Source: Peptococcaceae bacterium (lineage in GTDB: Bacteria; Bacillota; Dehalobacteriia; UBA4068; UBA4997). From it: 41,060 bases of DNA. How positions within the stretch are numbered: the first letter of the stretch is position 1; each line of letters opens with the position of its first letter. Both the position numbers and the translations under genes were made by a program. The DNA is taken from positions 1 through 41,060 of the forward strand of contig JAAWKH010000014.1 of NCBI GenBank assembly GCA_022797295.1, read 5' to 3'. Shown here in pieces: positions 31,266 to 39,787 of this stretch. Below the pieces are notes generated by a model. It was not told the DNA's origin and did not search any database. It was given only the letters and a program-made list of their open reading frames with translations.

Positions 31266-33677
31266 CTACAGCCCCCAAATATCTCTCACATATTCATTGA
31301 TTGTGCGGTCGCTGCTGAAGTAGCCCGCTTTGGCGCAGTTCCGCAAGGAAACCTTGCGCCAGGCCGCCTCGTCCCGATACAAATCGGAAAGGCTGTTCCA
31401 GGCCTTCACGTAGGAGTCAAAATCCTTCAACACAAAATATTCGTCATTGTTGCGCAGCAGCGGGTCGTAAATACCCCAGAAGTCGCCGCCCACGCCGGCA
31501 AAATGGCCGTTGGTCAGCTGCTCGGTAATCCGCTGCAAACGCAGGTCGTTCTTGCACTGGGTAAAGGCCAGATAACTGCCGTCCAGATAGTAATTCATCA
31601 CCTGTTCGGAGGTCAAGCCAAAAATGCAAACGTTGTCCCGTCCCACCTGCTCCAAAATCTCAATATTCGCACCGTCCAAAGTGCCCAAAGTCACCGCGCC
31701 GTTAAACATAAACTTCATATTACCAGTGCCGCTGGCTTCCTTGCCGGCCGTGGAAATCTGCTCGCTGATGTCGGCCGCCGGATAGATAATCTGAGCCTTG
31801 GAAACGTTGAAATTCTCAATGAAAACCACCTTAATCTTGCCCTGGCAGATTGGGTCGTTGTTCACCAGCTGGGCCACGCTGCAAATCAGGCGAATAACCT
31901 CCTTGGCAAACACATAGCCCGCCGCCGCCTTGCCGGCAAAGATGAAAGTGTGCGGCAAAATATCCCGCTCCGGGTCGTCGTGCAGCTGGTTGTAAAGGTC
32001 CATAATCTTGAAAACATTTAGCAGCTGCCGCTTGTAGGCGTGAATACGCTTCACCTGCACGTCAAAAACAGAGTTCGGGTCAACCTCAAGGCCCTGCTCC
32101 TGCTTAATAAAATTCGCCAAACGCTGCTTGTTGGCCAGCTTAACCTCGGCAAAACGCTGCAAAAAGGCCTCGTCCTGCTCGTAGCGCAACAGATTTTGCA
32201 GTTGGTTGGTGTTGGTGCGCCAGCCGTCGCCAATGGCCTCGTCAATCAGCTTGGTCAAAAGCGGATTGGCCTCCATCAGAAAACGCCGCGGCGTAACGCC
32301 GTTGGTTTTGTTGTTAAACTTATCCGGCGTCAGCTTGTAAAAATCTTTCATCACATCGTTCTTCAAAATCTCGGTGTGCAAAGCGGCCACGCCGTTTACA
32401 GAGTGGCTACCGATAACGGAAAGGTTGGCCATACGCACCCGGTCGTCCCAAAGCACGGCGGTGGAACGCAAATGGTCATGCCAGCCGGGCCATTTCAGGC
32501 TTTCGCGGAAGCGGCGGTCAATCTCCTCAATAATCATATAAATCCGGGGCAGCAAGCGGCGCACCAGGTCAATAGACCAAGTTTCCAAAGCCTCCGGCAA
32601 AATGGTGTGGTTGGTGTAGGAAATGGTGTTGGTGGTAATCTCCCAGGCCTCGTCCCAACCCAGTCCCAAATCATCCATCAACACGCGCATCAGCTCAGGC
32701 ACGCACAGGGCCGGGTGCGTATCGTTGATGTGGATAGCCACCCGTTTGGGCATCTCCGCCCAAGCGTTGTCGCCGTAGCGCTCGCGGTAACGCCGGATAA
32801 TAGAGCCAATGCCAGCCGCGGAAAGGAAATATTCCTGGTTCAAACGCAGAGCCTTGCCGGAATCGCTGGTGTCGTCCGGGTAAAGCACCGCAGTCAAAGC
32901 GCTAATTTCATTGCGGTCGCGCATTGCTCCGCTGTAATCGCCCCGGTTAAAGGCCTGCAAATCAAAGCTTTCCTCCAGGGGAGCAGCGTGCCACAGGCGC
33001 AGTTTGTTCACGGTTTTGCCGTCCCAGCCCACAATCGGCACATCATAAGGAATAGCCGCCACCGCCTTGTAGCCGTGGTGCTTAAAGGTCAGCTTGCCGT
33101 CCTCCCAGCAACGCTCAGCCACGCCGCCCAGGCGCACCTCAATCATATCATCCTCGTTGCGCAGCTCCCAGGGATAAGGCTTGGCCAGCCAAGCGTCTGG
33201 CTGCTCGGTTTGGCAGCCAGCCTCAATCTTCTGGCGGAACAAACCGTAATCGTAGCGCAAACCCATACCATAACCGGCATAACCCAAACTAGCCAATGAA
33301 TCCAAAAAGCAGGCGGCCAGGCGGCCCAAACCGCCGTTGCCCAGGCCGGGGTCCGGCTCGTAATTGCACAAAGCGTCCAAATCCTCGCCCATCTGCTCCA
33401 ATCCCTCGCGCACCATCTCCTCAATGCCCAGGTTAATCAGATAATTTTTCAGCAAACGGCCAATCAAAAACTCCATAGAAAAGTAGTACACCCGTTTGGA
33501 ACCGCTGGCCAGCTGCCGCTGTTGCGTCAGCACCGATTGGTGCATCGCCTTGGTGCAAATTAAACGGGAAAGCGCCATATACTTCTGCCAGGGGTCGCTG
33601 GTTTCAAAGGACTCGCCCACGGAGCGCAAAAACTCGCTGCGATATTCCTTAATAAATTCCTCTGTGTTCTTAAACAT
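31266..33677 (-). CDS. glgP: Glycogen/alpha-glucan phosphorylase
   Basis: GlgP releases glucose 1-phosphate from chain ends with inorganic phosphate. The 803-aa length is typical. The PLP lysine lies in EASGTGNMKFMFNG near residue 650. Other landmarks are NYEPDPGLGNGGLGRLAACF (about 105-124), the long VLYPDDTSDSGKALRLNQEYF stretch and FAGKAAAGY. AGGAGG precedes the ATG. It lies second in the operon, so synthesis and breakdown enzymes are made together and flux must be set by allosteric control. Confidence 0.97.
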   Translation of the reverse strand: MFKNTEEFIKEYRSEFLRSVGESFETSDPWQKYMALSRLICTKAMHQSVLTQQRQLASGSKRVYYFSMEFLIGRLLKNYLINLGIEEMVREGLEQMGEDLDALCNYEPDPGLGNGGLGRLAACFLDSLASLGYAGYGMGLRYDYGLFRQKIEAGCQTEQPDAWLAKPYPWELRNEDDMIEVRLGGVAERCWEDGKLTFKHHGYKAVAAIPYDVPIVGWDGKTVNKLRLWHAAPLEESFDLQAFNRGDYSGAMRDRNEISALTAVLYPDDTSDSGKALRLNQEYFLSAAGIGSIIRRYRERYGDNAWAEMPKRVAIHINDTHPALCVPELMRVLMDDLGLGWDEAWEITTNTISYTNHTILPEALETWSIDLVRRLLPRIYMIIEEIDRRFRESLKWPGWHDHLRSTAVLWDDRVRMANLSVIGSHSVNGVAALHTEILKNDVMKDFYKLTPDKFNNKTNGVTPRRFLMEANPLLTKLIDEAIGDGWRTNTNQLQNLLRYEQDEAFLQRFAEVKLANKQRLANFIKQEQGLEVDPNSVFDVQVKRIHAYKRQLLNVFKIMDLYNQLHDDPERDILPHTFIFAGKAAAGYVFAKEVIRLICSVAQLVNNDPICQGKIKVVFIENFNVSKAQIIYPAADISEQISTAGKEASGTGNMKFMFNGAVTLGTLDGANIEILEQVGRDNVCIFGLTSEQVMNYYLDGSYLAFTQCKNDLRLQRITEQLTNGHFAGVGGDFWGIYDPLLRNNDEYFVLKDFDSYVKAWNSLSDLYRDEAAWRKVSLRNCAKAGYFSSDRTINEYVRDIWGL

Positions 33678-33745
33678 CTTTTCTCTACCTCCTATAAACC
33701 ACCCTTGAAACTATTTTATTTTAGCATAAACTAATTTAACTATTT

Positions 33746-35653
33746 TTATTTAACCGATTTAATAATCAAGCCACCCACCGGCGGCACATTCAGCTTCAAA
33801 ACATAAGGCTGGCCGTGCCGGCGTTGCTTTTCAGCGGTTAAACGGCCGGGGTTCAGCTTGCCGCTGCCACCAAATTCCGGCGCGTCGCTGTTAAAAATCT
33901 CCAGATAATCGCCGGCCTCCGGCACTCCCACCTCATATTCCTGATATGAATTGGGCAAAAAGTTCAAAACCACCAACGTGTAATCACCGCGCCCGGCCCG
34001 GTCAAATGGCAAACGGCTGCGCAAAAACAGCAACACCGATTGCTCCGCATTGTCCGCCTCCAGCCACTTAAAGCCGTCCCAGCTGTAATTTTGCCGCCAA
34101 AGCGCCGGCTCCCGCAGATAAAGCTGATTAAGCTGGCTCACAAAGTGCTGATATTGCGCGTGTTTTTCGTAATCCAACAAAAACCACTCCAGCTGCTCCG
34201 CAAAACGCCACTCGATAAATTGGGCCATCTCATTGCCCATAAAATTCAGCTTAGCGCCGCTGTGCGTCATCTGGTAAAGATAAAGCAAGCGCAGGTTGGC
34301 AAACTGCCGCCAGTAATCGCCCGGCATTCGGCCAATCAAAGAATGCTTGCCATGCACCACCTCATCGTGAGAAAGCGGCAAAACAAAGTTCTCATTAAAA
34401 GCATACATCATTGAAAATGTAAGCAGGCGGTGATTGTAAAACCGCCCCGGGAAATCTATTGACATATATTTAAGGGTATCGTTCATCCAGCCCATATCCC
34501 ACTTGTAGTGGAAGCCCAGGCCGCCGTCCGCCGGCGGATAAGTCACCAGGGGCCAGGCGGTGCTTTCCTCCGCCACTGTAAAAACATCGGGGTAATATTG
34601 GCTGATGGTTTGGTTCAGCTTCTGCAAAAAAGCCACCGCCGCCAAATCCTCCTCGCCGCCCTTTTCATTAAAGCGGTGCGGCTCGTCATCACCCACGCCA
34701 TAATTCAGATAAAGCATACTGCTAATACCGTCGCAGCGCAGGCCGTCTGCGTGGTAAACATCCAACCAGAAGATAGCGTTGCTGATTAAAAAGCTCAAAA
34801 CCTCCTGCTTGCGGAAGTTAAATTTGTAGGTGCCCCATTCCAGGTGCTCCTCCATCTCATAGAGATTGCCGCCGTCAAACTGCACCAAACCGTGCTCGTC
34901 GCGGCAAAAATGGCCCGGCACCCAATCCAAAATCACGCCAATGCCCGCCTGGTGCAAGCAATCCACCAGATACATAAAATCCTGCGGCCCGCCGTAGCGG
35001 CTGGTGGGGGCAAAGTAACCGGTAATCTGATAACCCCAGGAGCCGTCAAAGGGGTGCTCCATAACCGGCATAAGCTCCACATGCGTGTAGCCCATCTTTT
35101 GCAGATAAGCCGGCAGTTGCTCCGCCAGCTCCCGATAAGACAAAAAGCCTTCCGGGTTTTCCGCCGTGCCATCCTTGCGCCGCCAGCTGCCCAGGTGCAT
35201 TTCGTAAATGTTCAGCGGCTTTTCAAAATGGCTGCCGCGCCGGCGTTTGGCCAGCCAATCCGCGTCCCGCCAGGAGTAGCCCAGCTCAACCAGCTTGCTG
35301 GCCGTGCCGGGGCGTTTTTCCGCTGCAAAAGCAAATGGATCCGCCTTGTAAAGCAGCCGCCCCTGCTTGGTTTGCAGCCGAAACTTGTAAAGGTCGCCCA
35401 GCTTGGGCGCAGTGGTGAAAAGCTGCCAAAAGCCGCCCGGCAAAGGCTGCATGGCAAAGCCCTCGCTCTGCCAGCCGTTAAAATCACCCACCAGCCAAAT
35501 GTTAATCGCCCCTGGAGCCCACACCACAAAGCCCCAGCCCGCTTGGCCGTCTATTTCCATCCTATGCGCGCCCAGCGAGTTATAGGCATGAAAATAATTA
35601 CCCTGATTATACAGAAAAGCCTCGTCGGCGGCAATTATTCTGCTTCTATTCAT
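33746..35653 (-). CDS. glgB: 1,4-alpha-glucan branching enzyme
   Basis: GlgB cuts alpha-1,4 chains and rejoins them as alpha-1,6 branches. The 635-aa GH13 enzyme has an N-terminal CBM48-like domain (GWGFVVWAPGAINIWLVGDF). The catalytic set is visible: nucleophile in DGLRCDGISSMLY, acid/base Glu in TVAEESTAWP and Asp in LSHDEVVHGKHS. A C-terminal beta domain closes the protein. I chose ATG 35653, 6-7 nt after a GGGGG site; two other in-frame ATGs lie just upstream but lack spacing. It is the first gene of the glycogen operon. Confidence 0.96.
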   Translation of the reverse strand: MNRSRIIAADEAFLYNQGNYFHAYNSLGAHRMEIDGQAGWGFVVWAPGAINIWLVGDFNGWQSEGFAMQPLPGGFWQLFTTAPKLGDLYKFRLQTKQGRLLYKADPFAFAAEKRPGTASKLVELGYSWRDADWLAKRRRGSHFEKPLNIYEMHLGSWRRKDGTAENPEGFLSYRELAEQLPAYLQKMGYTHVELMPVMEHPFDGSWGYQITGYFAPTSRYGGPQDFMYLVDCLHQAGIGVILDWVPGHFCRDEHGLVQFDGGNLYEMEEHLEWGTYKFNFRKQEVLSFLISNAIFWLDVYHADGLRCDGISSMLYLNYGVGDDEPHRFNEKGGEEDLAAVAFLQKLNQTISQYYPDVFTVAEESTAWPLVTYPPADGGLGFHYKWDMGWMNDTLKYMSIDFPGRFYNHRLLTFSMMYAFNENFVLPLSHDEVVHGKHSLIGRMPGDYWRQFANLRLLYLYQMTHSGAKLNFMGNEMAQFIEWRFAEQLEWFLLDYEKHAQYQHFVSQLNQLYLREPALWRQNYSWDGFKWLEADNAEQSVLLFLRSRLPFDRAGRGDYTLVVLNFLPNSYQEYEVGVPEAGDYLEIFNSDAPEFGGSGKLNPGRLTAEKQRRHGQPYVLKLNVPPVGGLIIKSVK

Positions 35654-35700
35654 AAGCATACCCCCATTAATCTGCATTCAAATGCGTTAAAGATTTTTTT

Positions 35701-35728
35701 TGGGGAACTAACTGGGGTCTGTCCCCCA
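35701..35728 (-). promoter_or_regulatory. GGGG/CCCC palindromic element in the glgB leader
   Basis: At the start of the predicted operon mRNA, one TGGGG arm (35728-35724) can pair with CCCCA at 35717-35713. Alternatively TGGGGGAC (35728-35721) can pair with GTTCCCCA at 35708-35701. The two helices exclude each other. The GGGGACAGACCCC core resembles dispersed REP-like palindromes. It may be a regulatory switch or a dispersed repeat. Confidence 0.55.
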
Positions 35729-35740
35729 TTTTCTTCCTTT

Positions 35741-35769
35741 ATTATAGCATACAATACACGGCACTACAA
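35741..35769 (-). promoter_or_regulatory. Promoter of the glycogen operon
   Basis: On the minus strand, TTGTAG (35769-35764), 17-nt spacer and TATAAT (35746-35741) with extended -10 TGC. Transcription should start near 35734, giving a leader of about 80 nt before glgB. Confidence 0.7.
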
Positions 35770-35821
35770 TCATTTTTTTGCAAAACTTAGTCAAAATTTA
35801 CAATGCTTGGCTCACAAAAGC

Positions 35822-35851
35822 TTGACAAATTACCCGTCAATGAGTTAAAAT
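35822..35851 (+). promoter_or_regulatory. Promoter of the ybaK-FNT-sufCB operon
   Basis: TTGACA (35822-35827), 18-nt spacer and TAAAAT (35846-35851). An inverted repeat TTGAC-N9-GTCAA (35822-35826 and 35836-35840) covers the -35 box and could bind a regulator. Confidence 0.65.
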
Positions 35852-35933
35852 ATATAGCAAACAACTAGGCAATAGAAAATTTCGCTAAAATGCCCGGTTG
35901 ATAGATATTGCCCAAAATTGGAGGTATAATAAA

Positions 35934-36446
35934 TTGATAGAAAAGGTGAAACAATATCTGGCAGAACAAGGCTATGCCGACCGTCTGCTGGAATTTGCCG
36001 AACCCGGCGCCAGCGCCACGGTGGAACTGGCCGCGCAGGCCGTGGGCTGCCAACCGGCCCACATTGCTAAAAGCCTGGGCTTTTGCGTGCCGGAGAACAG
36101 CCAGCTTTCCGAGCAAGGCTTTCGCTGTCTGCTGGTGGTGGCCGCCGGCGACGCCAAGGTGGACAACTCCCGCTTCAAGCAGCAATTCGGCTTCAAAGCC
36201 AAAATGTTGCCGGCCGAACAGGCAGAACCGCTGATTGGCCACGCGGTGGGCGGCGTTTGCCCCTTTGCCTTAAACCCCGGCGTAGCCGTTTATCTGGACG
36301 ATTCCTTAAAACGCTTTGCCACCGTTTATCCCGCTGCCGGCAGCAGCAACAGCGCCGTGCGCCTGTCCCTGCCGGAGCTGGAAAAGTTGAGCCAATCCCT
36401 CAGCTGGGTAAACGTCTGCAAGGCCTGGCGTGAGGACGAGCAATGA
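35934..36446 (+). CDS. YbaK/ProX-family aminoacyl-tRNA deacylase-like protein
   Basis: A 170-aa protein of the YbaK/EbsC family, whose members clear mischarged tRNA such as Cys-tRNA(Pro). Landmarks: SATVELAAQAVGCQPAHIAKSL (with the conserved Lys), LLVVAAGDAKVDNSRF, IGHAVGGVCPFAL and VYLDDSLKRFATVYPAAGS. The start is TTG at 35934, 9 nt after GGAGG (35920-35924). Upstream in-frame ATG codons lie too early and lack a site. It overlaps the channel gene by ATGA. A link to the Fe-S genes downstream through cysteine is possible but speculative. Confidence 0.9.
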   Translation: MIEKVKQYLAEQGYADRLLEFAEPGASATVELAAQAVGCQPAHIAKSLGFCVPENSQLSEQGFRCLLVVAAGDAKVDNSRFKQQFGFKAKMLPAEQAEPLIGHAVGGVCPFALNPGVAVYLDDSLKRFATVYPAAGSSNSAVRLSLPELEKLSQSLSWVNVCKAWREDEQ

Positions 36447-37105
36447 GCAACACCAAAAGCCTGTTGGCTGATTTCCTTTACGCCGTGCTGGCCGGTATGG
36501 CCATCGCGCTGGGCGGAGCCGTCTTTCTGGCTCTGGATAACAAAATCCTGGGGGCCTTGTTCTTCACCGTGGGCCTGTTCACCGTTTGCGTAAACGGCTT
36601 CAACCTGTTCACCGGCAAGGTGGGCTATGCTCCAGATAATCACTTTCGCCCGGCTTATCTGCTTTTTCTGCTGCTGGTCTGGCTGGGCAACCTGGCCGGA
36701 ACCTGGCTTGTCGCCAGCCTGCTCAGCCTCACCCGTCTGGCCGTCCCCTTTGCCGAAAAAGCCGCAACTCTCTGCACAGTCAAACTGGCCGACGGCCCGC
36801 TCAGCATCTTCATTTTGGCCGTTTTCTGCAACGTGCTAATGTATATCGCCGTGGAAGGCTTCCGCTCCAACGGGCATGAGCTGGGCAAGTATCTGGGCCT
36901 CTTCTTCGGGGTTTCCGTTTTCATTCTGTGCGGTTTTGAGCACTGCGTGGCCAATATGTTTTACTTTTCAATGGCCGGCCTTTGGGGGCAAGCCCACACT
37001 TGGGTCTGGCTGCTGATAATGACGCTCGGCAACGCTGTCGGCGGCTTGCTGCTGCCGCTCTGCCGAATTGCCAGAAACAAGCTGAAAGGAGAAACCAATG
37101 CTTGA
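36443..37105 (+). CDS. Formate/nitrite transporter (FNT) family channel
   Basis: A 220-aa membrane protein with about six hydrophobic segments. FNT channels pass small anions such as formate, nitrite or hydrosulfide as pentamers. Signature parts are VNGFNLFTGKVGY (near 50-62, first half-helix), CNVLMYIAVEG and FEHCVANMFYFSMAG (with the conserved pore His). At 220 aa it is shorter than the usual 260-280, mostly at the N-terminus. It overlaps the YbaK-like gene by four bases and sufC by eight. Beside an Fe-S cluster assembly pair, hydrosulfide or formate are both conceivable cargo; the sequence does not tell. Confidence 0.88.
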   Translation: MSNTKSLLADFLYAVLAGMAIALGGAVFLALDNKILGALFFTVGLFTVCVNGFNLFTGKVGYAPDNHFRPAYLLFLLLVWLGNLAGTWLVASLLSLTRLAVPFAEKAATLCTVKLADGPLSIFILAVFCNVLMYIAVEGFRSNGHELGKYLGLFFGVSVFILCGFEHCVANMFYFSMAGLWGQAHTWVWLLIMTLGNAVGGLLLPLCRIARNKLKGETNA

Positions 37106-37826
37106 GCTTAAAAATATCTCGTTTGCCGTGGATAACCGGCAGATATTGCAGGAAGTCAATCTGCAACTGCCCGATAGCCGCTTTGTGGTCATCACCGGCC
37201 CCAACGGCAGCGGCAAAACCACTTTGGCCCGCCTGATTATGGGCATTGAACAGCCCACCGGCGGCCAAATCATCTTCAACGGGCAGGATATAACCCATCT
37301 AAACATCACGGAGCGGGCGCGGCTTGGTATCAGCTTTGCTTTTCAGCAACCAGTACGCTTCAAAGGCCTCACCGTGGCCGATTTAATCTCCCTGGCAGCC
37401 GGGCAAAAGATGTCTACCGCCGACGTCTGCCAGTACCTATCCGAGGTTGGCCTCTGCGCCCGTGATTACGTCAACCGCGAGGTAGACGGCAAACTTTCCG
37501 GCGGCGAGCTGAAACGCATTGAAATCGCCGGCATTCTGGCCCGCGGCAACCAAACCAAACTTTCCCTGTTCGACGAGCCGGAGGCCGGAATTGACCTTTG
37601 GAGCTTCAACAATCTGATTGAAGTTTTTACCAACATGCGCAAACAAAGTCAGGCCGGCATTGTCGTCATCTCCCACCAGGAACGGATTTTGGCTATCGCT
37701 GACGAGCTGGTAGTGCTATCCGGCGGCCGCATTGTGCAGCGCGGCCCGCAAAGTGAAATTTTGCCTTGCCTGCTAAACGTAGATTACAAATATAGCGCCT
37801 GCAAAGGAGGAACGCGCAATGACTAA
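37098..37826 (+). CDS. sufC: Fe-S cluster assembly ATPase SufC
   Basis: A 242-aa ABC-type ATPase that works in the cytosol with SufB/SufD scaffold proteins. It has the Walker A loop ITGPNGSGKTTLAR (about 32-45), a Q-loop with FAFQQPVRFKGLTV, the signature LSGGELKRIEIA, Walker B LSLFDEPEAGIDLW and the switch His in VVISHQE. The Suf-specific DEPEAGID form is clear. AAAGGAG precedes the ATG inside the channel gene. Its end overlaps sufB by eight bases, a sign of tight coupling. Confidence 0.94.
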   Translation: MLELKNISFAVDNRQILQEVNLQLPDSRFVVITGPNGSGKTTLARLIMGIEQPTGGQIIFNGQDITHLNITERARLGISFAFQQPVRFKGLTVADLISLAAGQKMSTADVCQYLSEVGLCARDYVNREVDGKLSGGELKRIEIAGILARGNQTKLSLFDEPEAGIDLWSFNNLIEVFTNMRKQSQAGIVVISHQERILAIADELVVLSGGRIVQRGPQSEILPCLLNVDYKYSACKGGTRND

Positions 37827-38745
37827 GCCAGACGCCATCACCCAAAATTTGTTGGCCGCCGTGGCCGATTTACACGACGTCCCCAGCGGAGCCTACAATC
37901 TGCGCTTAAACGGCGAAAGCGCCGGCCGCCGCAGCACCGCCAACATCCAGATTGAAGCCAAGCAGGACAAGCCCGGCATTGATATTCACATCAAGCCCGG
38001 CACCAAAAATGAGAGCGTCCACATCCCGGTGGTGCTCAGCCAAAGCGGCCTGACGGAAACTGTTTACAACGATTTTTACATCGGGGAAAATGCCGACGTA
38101 ATCATCGTGGCCGGCTGCGGTATTCACAACGCCGGCGCAGAAAAAGCCGAGCACGACGGTCTGCACCGCTTTTTCGTCGGCGCAGGGGCCCGCGTGCGCT
38201 ATATCGAAAAGCATTACGGCGAGGGCGATGGCGCCGGCCAGCGGATTATGAATCCACACACCGTGGCCGAGCTAGCCGAGGGCGCTTATCTGGAAATGGA
38301 AACGGTGCAAATCAAAGGGGTGGATTCCACCATCCGCCGCACCGACGCAATTCTGCAAGCCGAGGCCACCTTAGTGGTTAAGGAAAAAATTATGACGCAC
38401 GGCAGCCAGCTGGCGGAAACCCACTTCAACGTGGAGATGAACGGCCCCAGCGCCTCTTGCAGCCTGTCCTCTCGCAGCGTTGCCGCCGGGCAAAGTAAAC
38501 AGGTGTTCTGCTCCAACATTGTTGGCAATGCACCTTGTAATGGCCATTCAGAATGTGATGGCATTATTATGGATGAAGCCCAAATTTCCGCCATTCCCGA
38601 AATCTCAGCCAATCATCCTGACGCCAGCTTAATTCATGAAGCTGCCATCGGCAAAATAGCTGGTGAACAGATTTTGAAGCTGCAAACCTTAGGGCTGACG
38701 GAGGCTGAAGCCGAGGCCCAAATTATCAGCGGCTTCTTAAAATAG
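37819..38745 (+). CDS. sufB: Minimal SufB/SufD-type Fe-S scaffold protein
   Basis: A 308-aa protein corresponding to the beta-helical core of SufB/SufD, far shorter than canonical SufB (about 470-495 aa). Landmarks are NDFYIGENADVIIVAGCGIHN, RYIEKHYGEG, the repeated beta-helix rungs, and the conserved end GHSECDGIIMDEAQISAIPEI followed by HEAAIGKIAGEQILKLQTLGLTEAEA. Cys near 241, 247 and 253 and Glu/His nearby are candidate ligands. With SufC as the only partner, it matches the minimal SufBC ('SMS'-like) systems of some Clostridia and archaea. No sufS, sufU or sufD is adjacent. AAAGGAGG precedes the ATG. Confidence 0.92.
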   Translation: MTKPDAITQNLLAAVADLHDVPSGAYNLRLNGESAGRRSTANIQIEAKQDKPGIDIHIKPGTKNESVHIPVVLSQSGLTETVYNDFYIGENADVIIVAGCGIHNAGAEKAEHDGLHRFFVGAGARVRYIEKHYGEGDGAGQRIMNPHTVAELAEGAYLEMETVQIKGVDSTIRRTDAILQAEATLVVKEKIMTHGSQLAETHFNVEMNGPSASCSLSSRSVAAGQSKQVFCSNIVGNAPCNGHSECDGIIMDEAQISAIPEISANHPDASLIHEAAIGKIAGEQILKLQTLGLTEAEAEAQIISGFLK

Positions 38746-38779
38746 TTGCAATAAGCCCCGCAAAAATCTAAAAATTATG

Positions 38780-38808
38780 TTTACAAAATCCCCTAAATAT
38801 GTTAAAAT
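38780..38808 (+). promoter_or_regulatory. Promoter of the Lrp-family gene
   Basis: TTTACA (38780-38785), 17-nt spacer and TAAAAT (38803-38808), leaving a leader of about 75 nt before the ATG. Confidence 0.6.
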
Positions 38809-38891
38809 ATACGTAAGGTTCGGGTTTTAAGATTTAAGAGGGAGATAATTTGACATTAACGGCTTGTTACAAAACAAAGGATGAATAGCAT

Positions 38892-39356
38892 ATGGATAAC
38901 ATTGATTTGGTCATACTGAAAATTTTGCAGGACAACGGACGTGAAACGGCCTCCAGCATCAGCAAGCGTATCCACCTTTCGGTTTCGGCTGTGCTGGACA
39001 GAATTCACAAACTTGAGGAAAACGGCGTGGTGAAGAAGTACACCGTGCTGTTGGATTCTCGCAAGCTGGGCTATGATGTTCTGGCGGTTATGGAAGTCCG
39101 CCTGGAACATCCACGTTTCTACGATAGCTTTGTGGAAGCCGTACAAAGCAATCCCAACATTGTGGATTGCTACTACCTAACCGGCGATTTTGATTTTAAT
39201 CTCAAAATCTGCTGCAAATCTTCAGAGGAACTGGAGGATTTGCATCGCTTTGTAAAAGAAATTCCCGGAGTTTCCGGCACCATCACACATTATGTGCTTA
39301 AAGAGGTCAAAAATATTTATGAAGTTTCCCCAGCCGTTGTAGATAATGGGAAATAA
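38892..39356 (+). CDS. Lrp/AsnC-family transcriptional regulator
   Basis: A 154-aa regulator with an N-terminal winged helix-turn-helix (about 3-50, LVILKILQDNGRETASSISKRIHLS) and the ligand-binding AsnC/RAM domain (about 60-140, LAVMEVRLEHP ... CYYLTGDFDFNLKI ... HYVLKEV). Members sense amino acids and regulate transport or metabolism. It converges on azlCD, a branched-chain amino acid exporter; in B. subtilis the Lrp-type AzlB controls azlCD, so control of the neighbours is a reasonable inference. An AAAGGATG site precedes the ATG. Confidence 0.93.
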   Translation: MDNIDLVILKILQDNGRETASSISKRIHLSVSAVLDRIHKLEENGVVKKYTVLLDSRKLGYDVLAVMEVRLEHPRFYDSFVEAVQSNPNIVDCYYLTGDFDFNLKICCKSSEELEDLHRFVKEIPGVSGTITHYVLKEVKNIYEVSPAVVDNGK

Positions 39357-39420
39357 TTTATAAACAGATAATTTTTACACAAGAACCTCGCCCGCCGAAC
39401 CATTGATAAATTTCTGAATA

Positions 39421-39459
39421 AAAATAACAAAGCCGCTTCCCGAAAGAAGCGGCTTTGTT
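39421..39459. terminator. Terminator shared by lrp and azlCD
   Basis: A perfect 14-bp inverted repeat (39426-39439 with 39446-39459) with a six-base loop. On the minus strand ATTTTTATT follows, and the azlD stop codon lies partly in the stem. On the plus strand the stem itself ends CTTTGTT, so it may work both ways. Confidence 0.85.
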
Positions 39460-39787
39460 ACGTGAACACTCCCTGCACCAGCAGCATATAAAAAACCGTG
39501 CCGCCGGCAATGCTCAGCAAGGTGTTCTTGCGCCAACGGTGCAAAAACACAATAAAAGCAATCGCCAAAAACTCCGGCAAACCGTGCCAATCGGTAAAAA
39601 CTGCGTCCCTCAGGCAGTAAACCACCAGCAGAGCAATAACTGCGTAAGGCAGAACCGTCCCTAAATAGGTTATGTACTTAGGCGGTTTTCGTCCCTCCGG
39701 AAAAATCAAAAACGGCAAAAAGCGCGTCAACATCGTGCCTGCCACCACCGCCAAAATCGTGATGATCTGCTGCTCTATCGTCATCAA
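39458..39787 (-). CDS. azlD: Branched-chain amino acid transport protein AzlD
   Basis: A 109-aa membrane protein with about four hydrophobic segments, the small subunit of the AzlCD exporter. Typical parts are [46 protein letters not shown]. It overlaps azlC by four bases (ATGA), the usual pairing. The strong terminator begins at its stop codon. Confidence 0.93.
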   Translation of the reverse strand: MMTIEQQIITILAVVAGTMLTRFLPFLIFPEGRKPPKYITYLGTVLPYAVIALLVVYCLRDAVFTDWHGLPEFLAIAFIVFLHRWRKNTLLSIAGGTVFYMLLVQGVFT

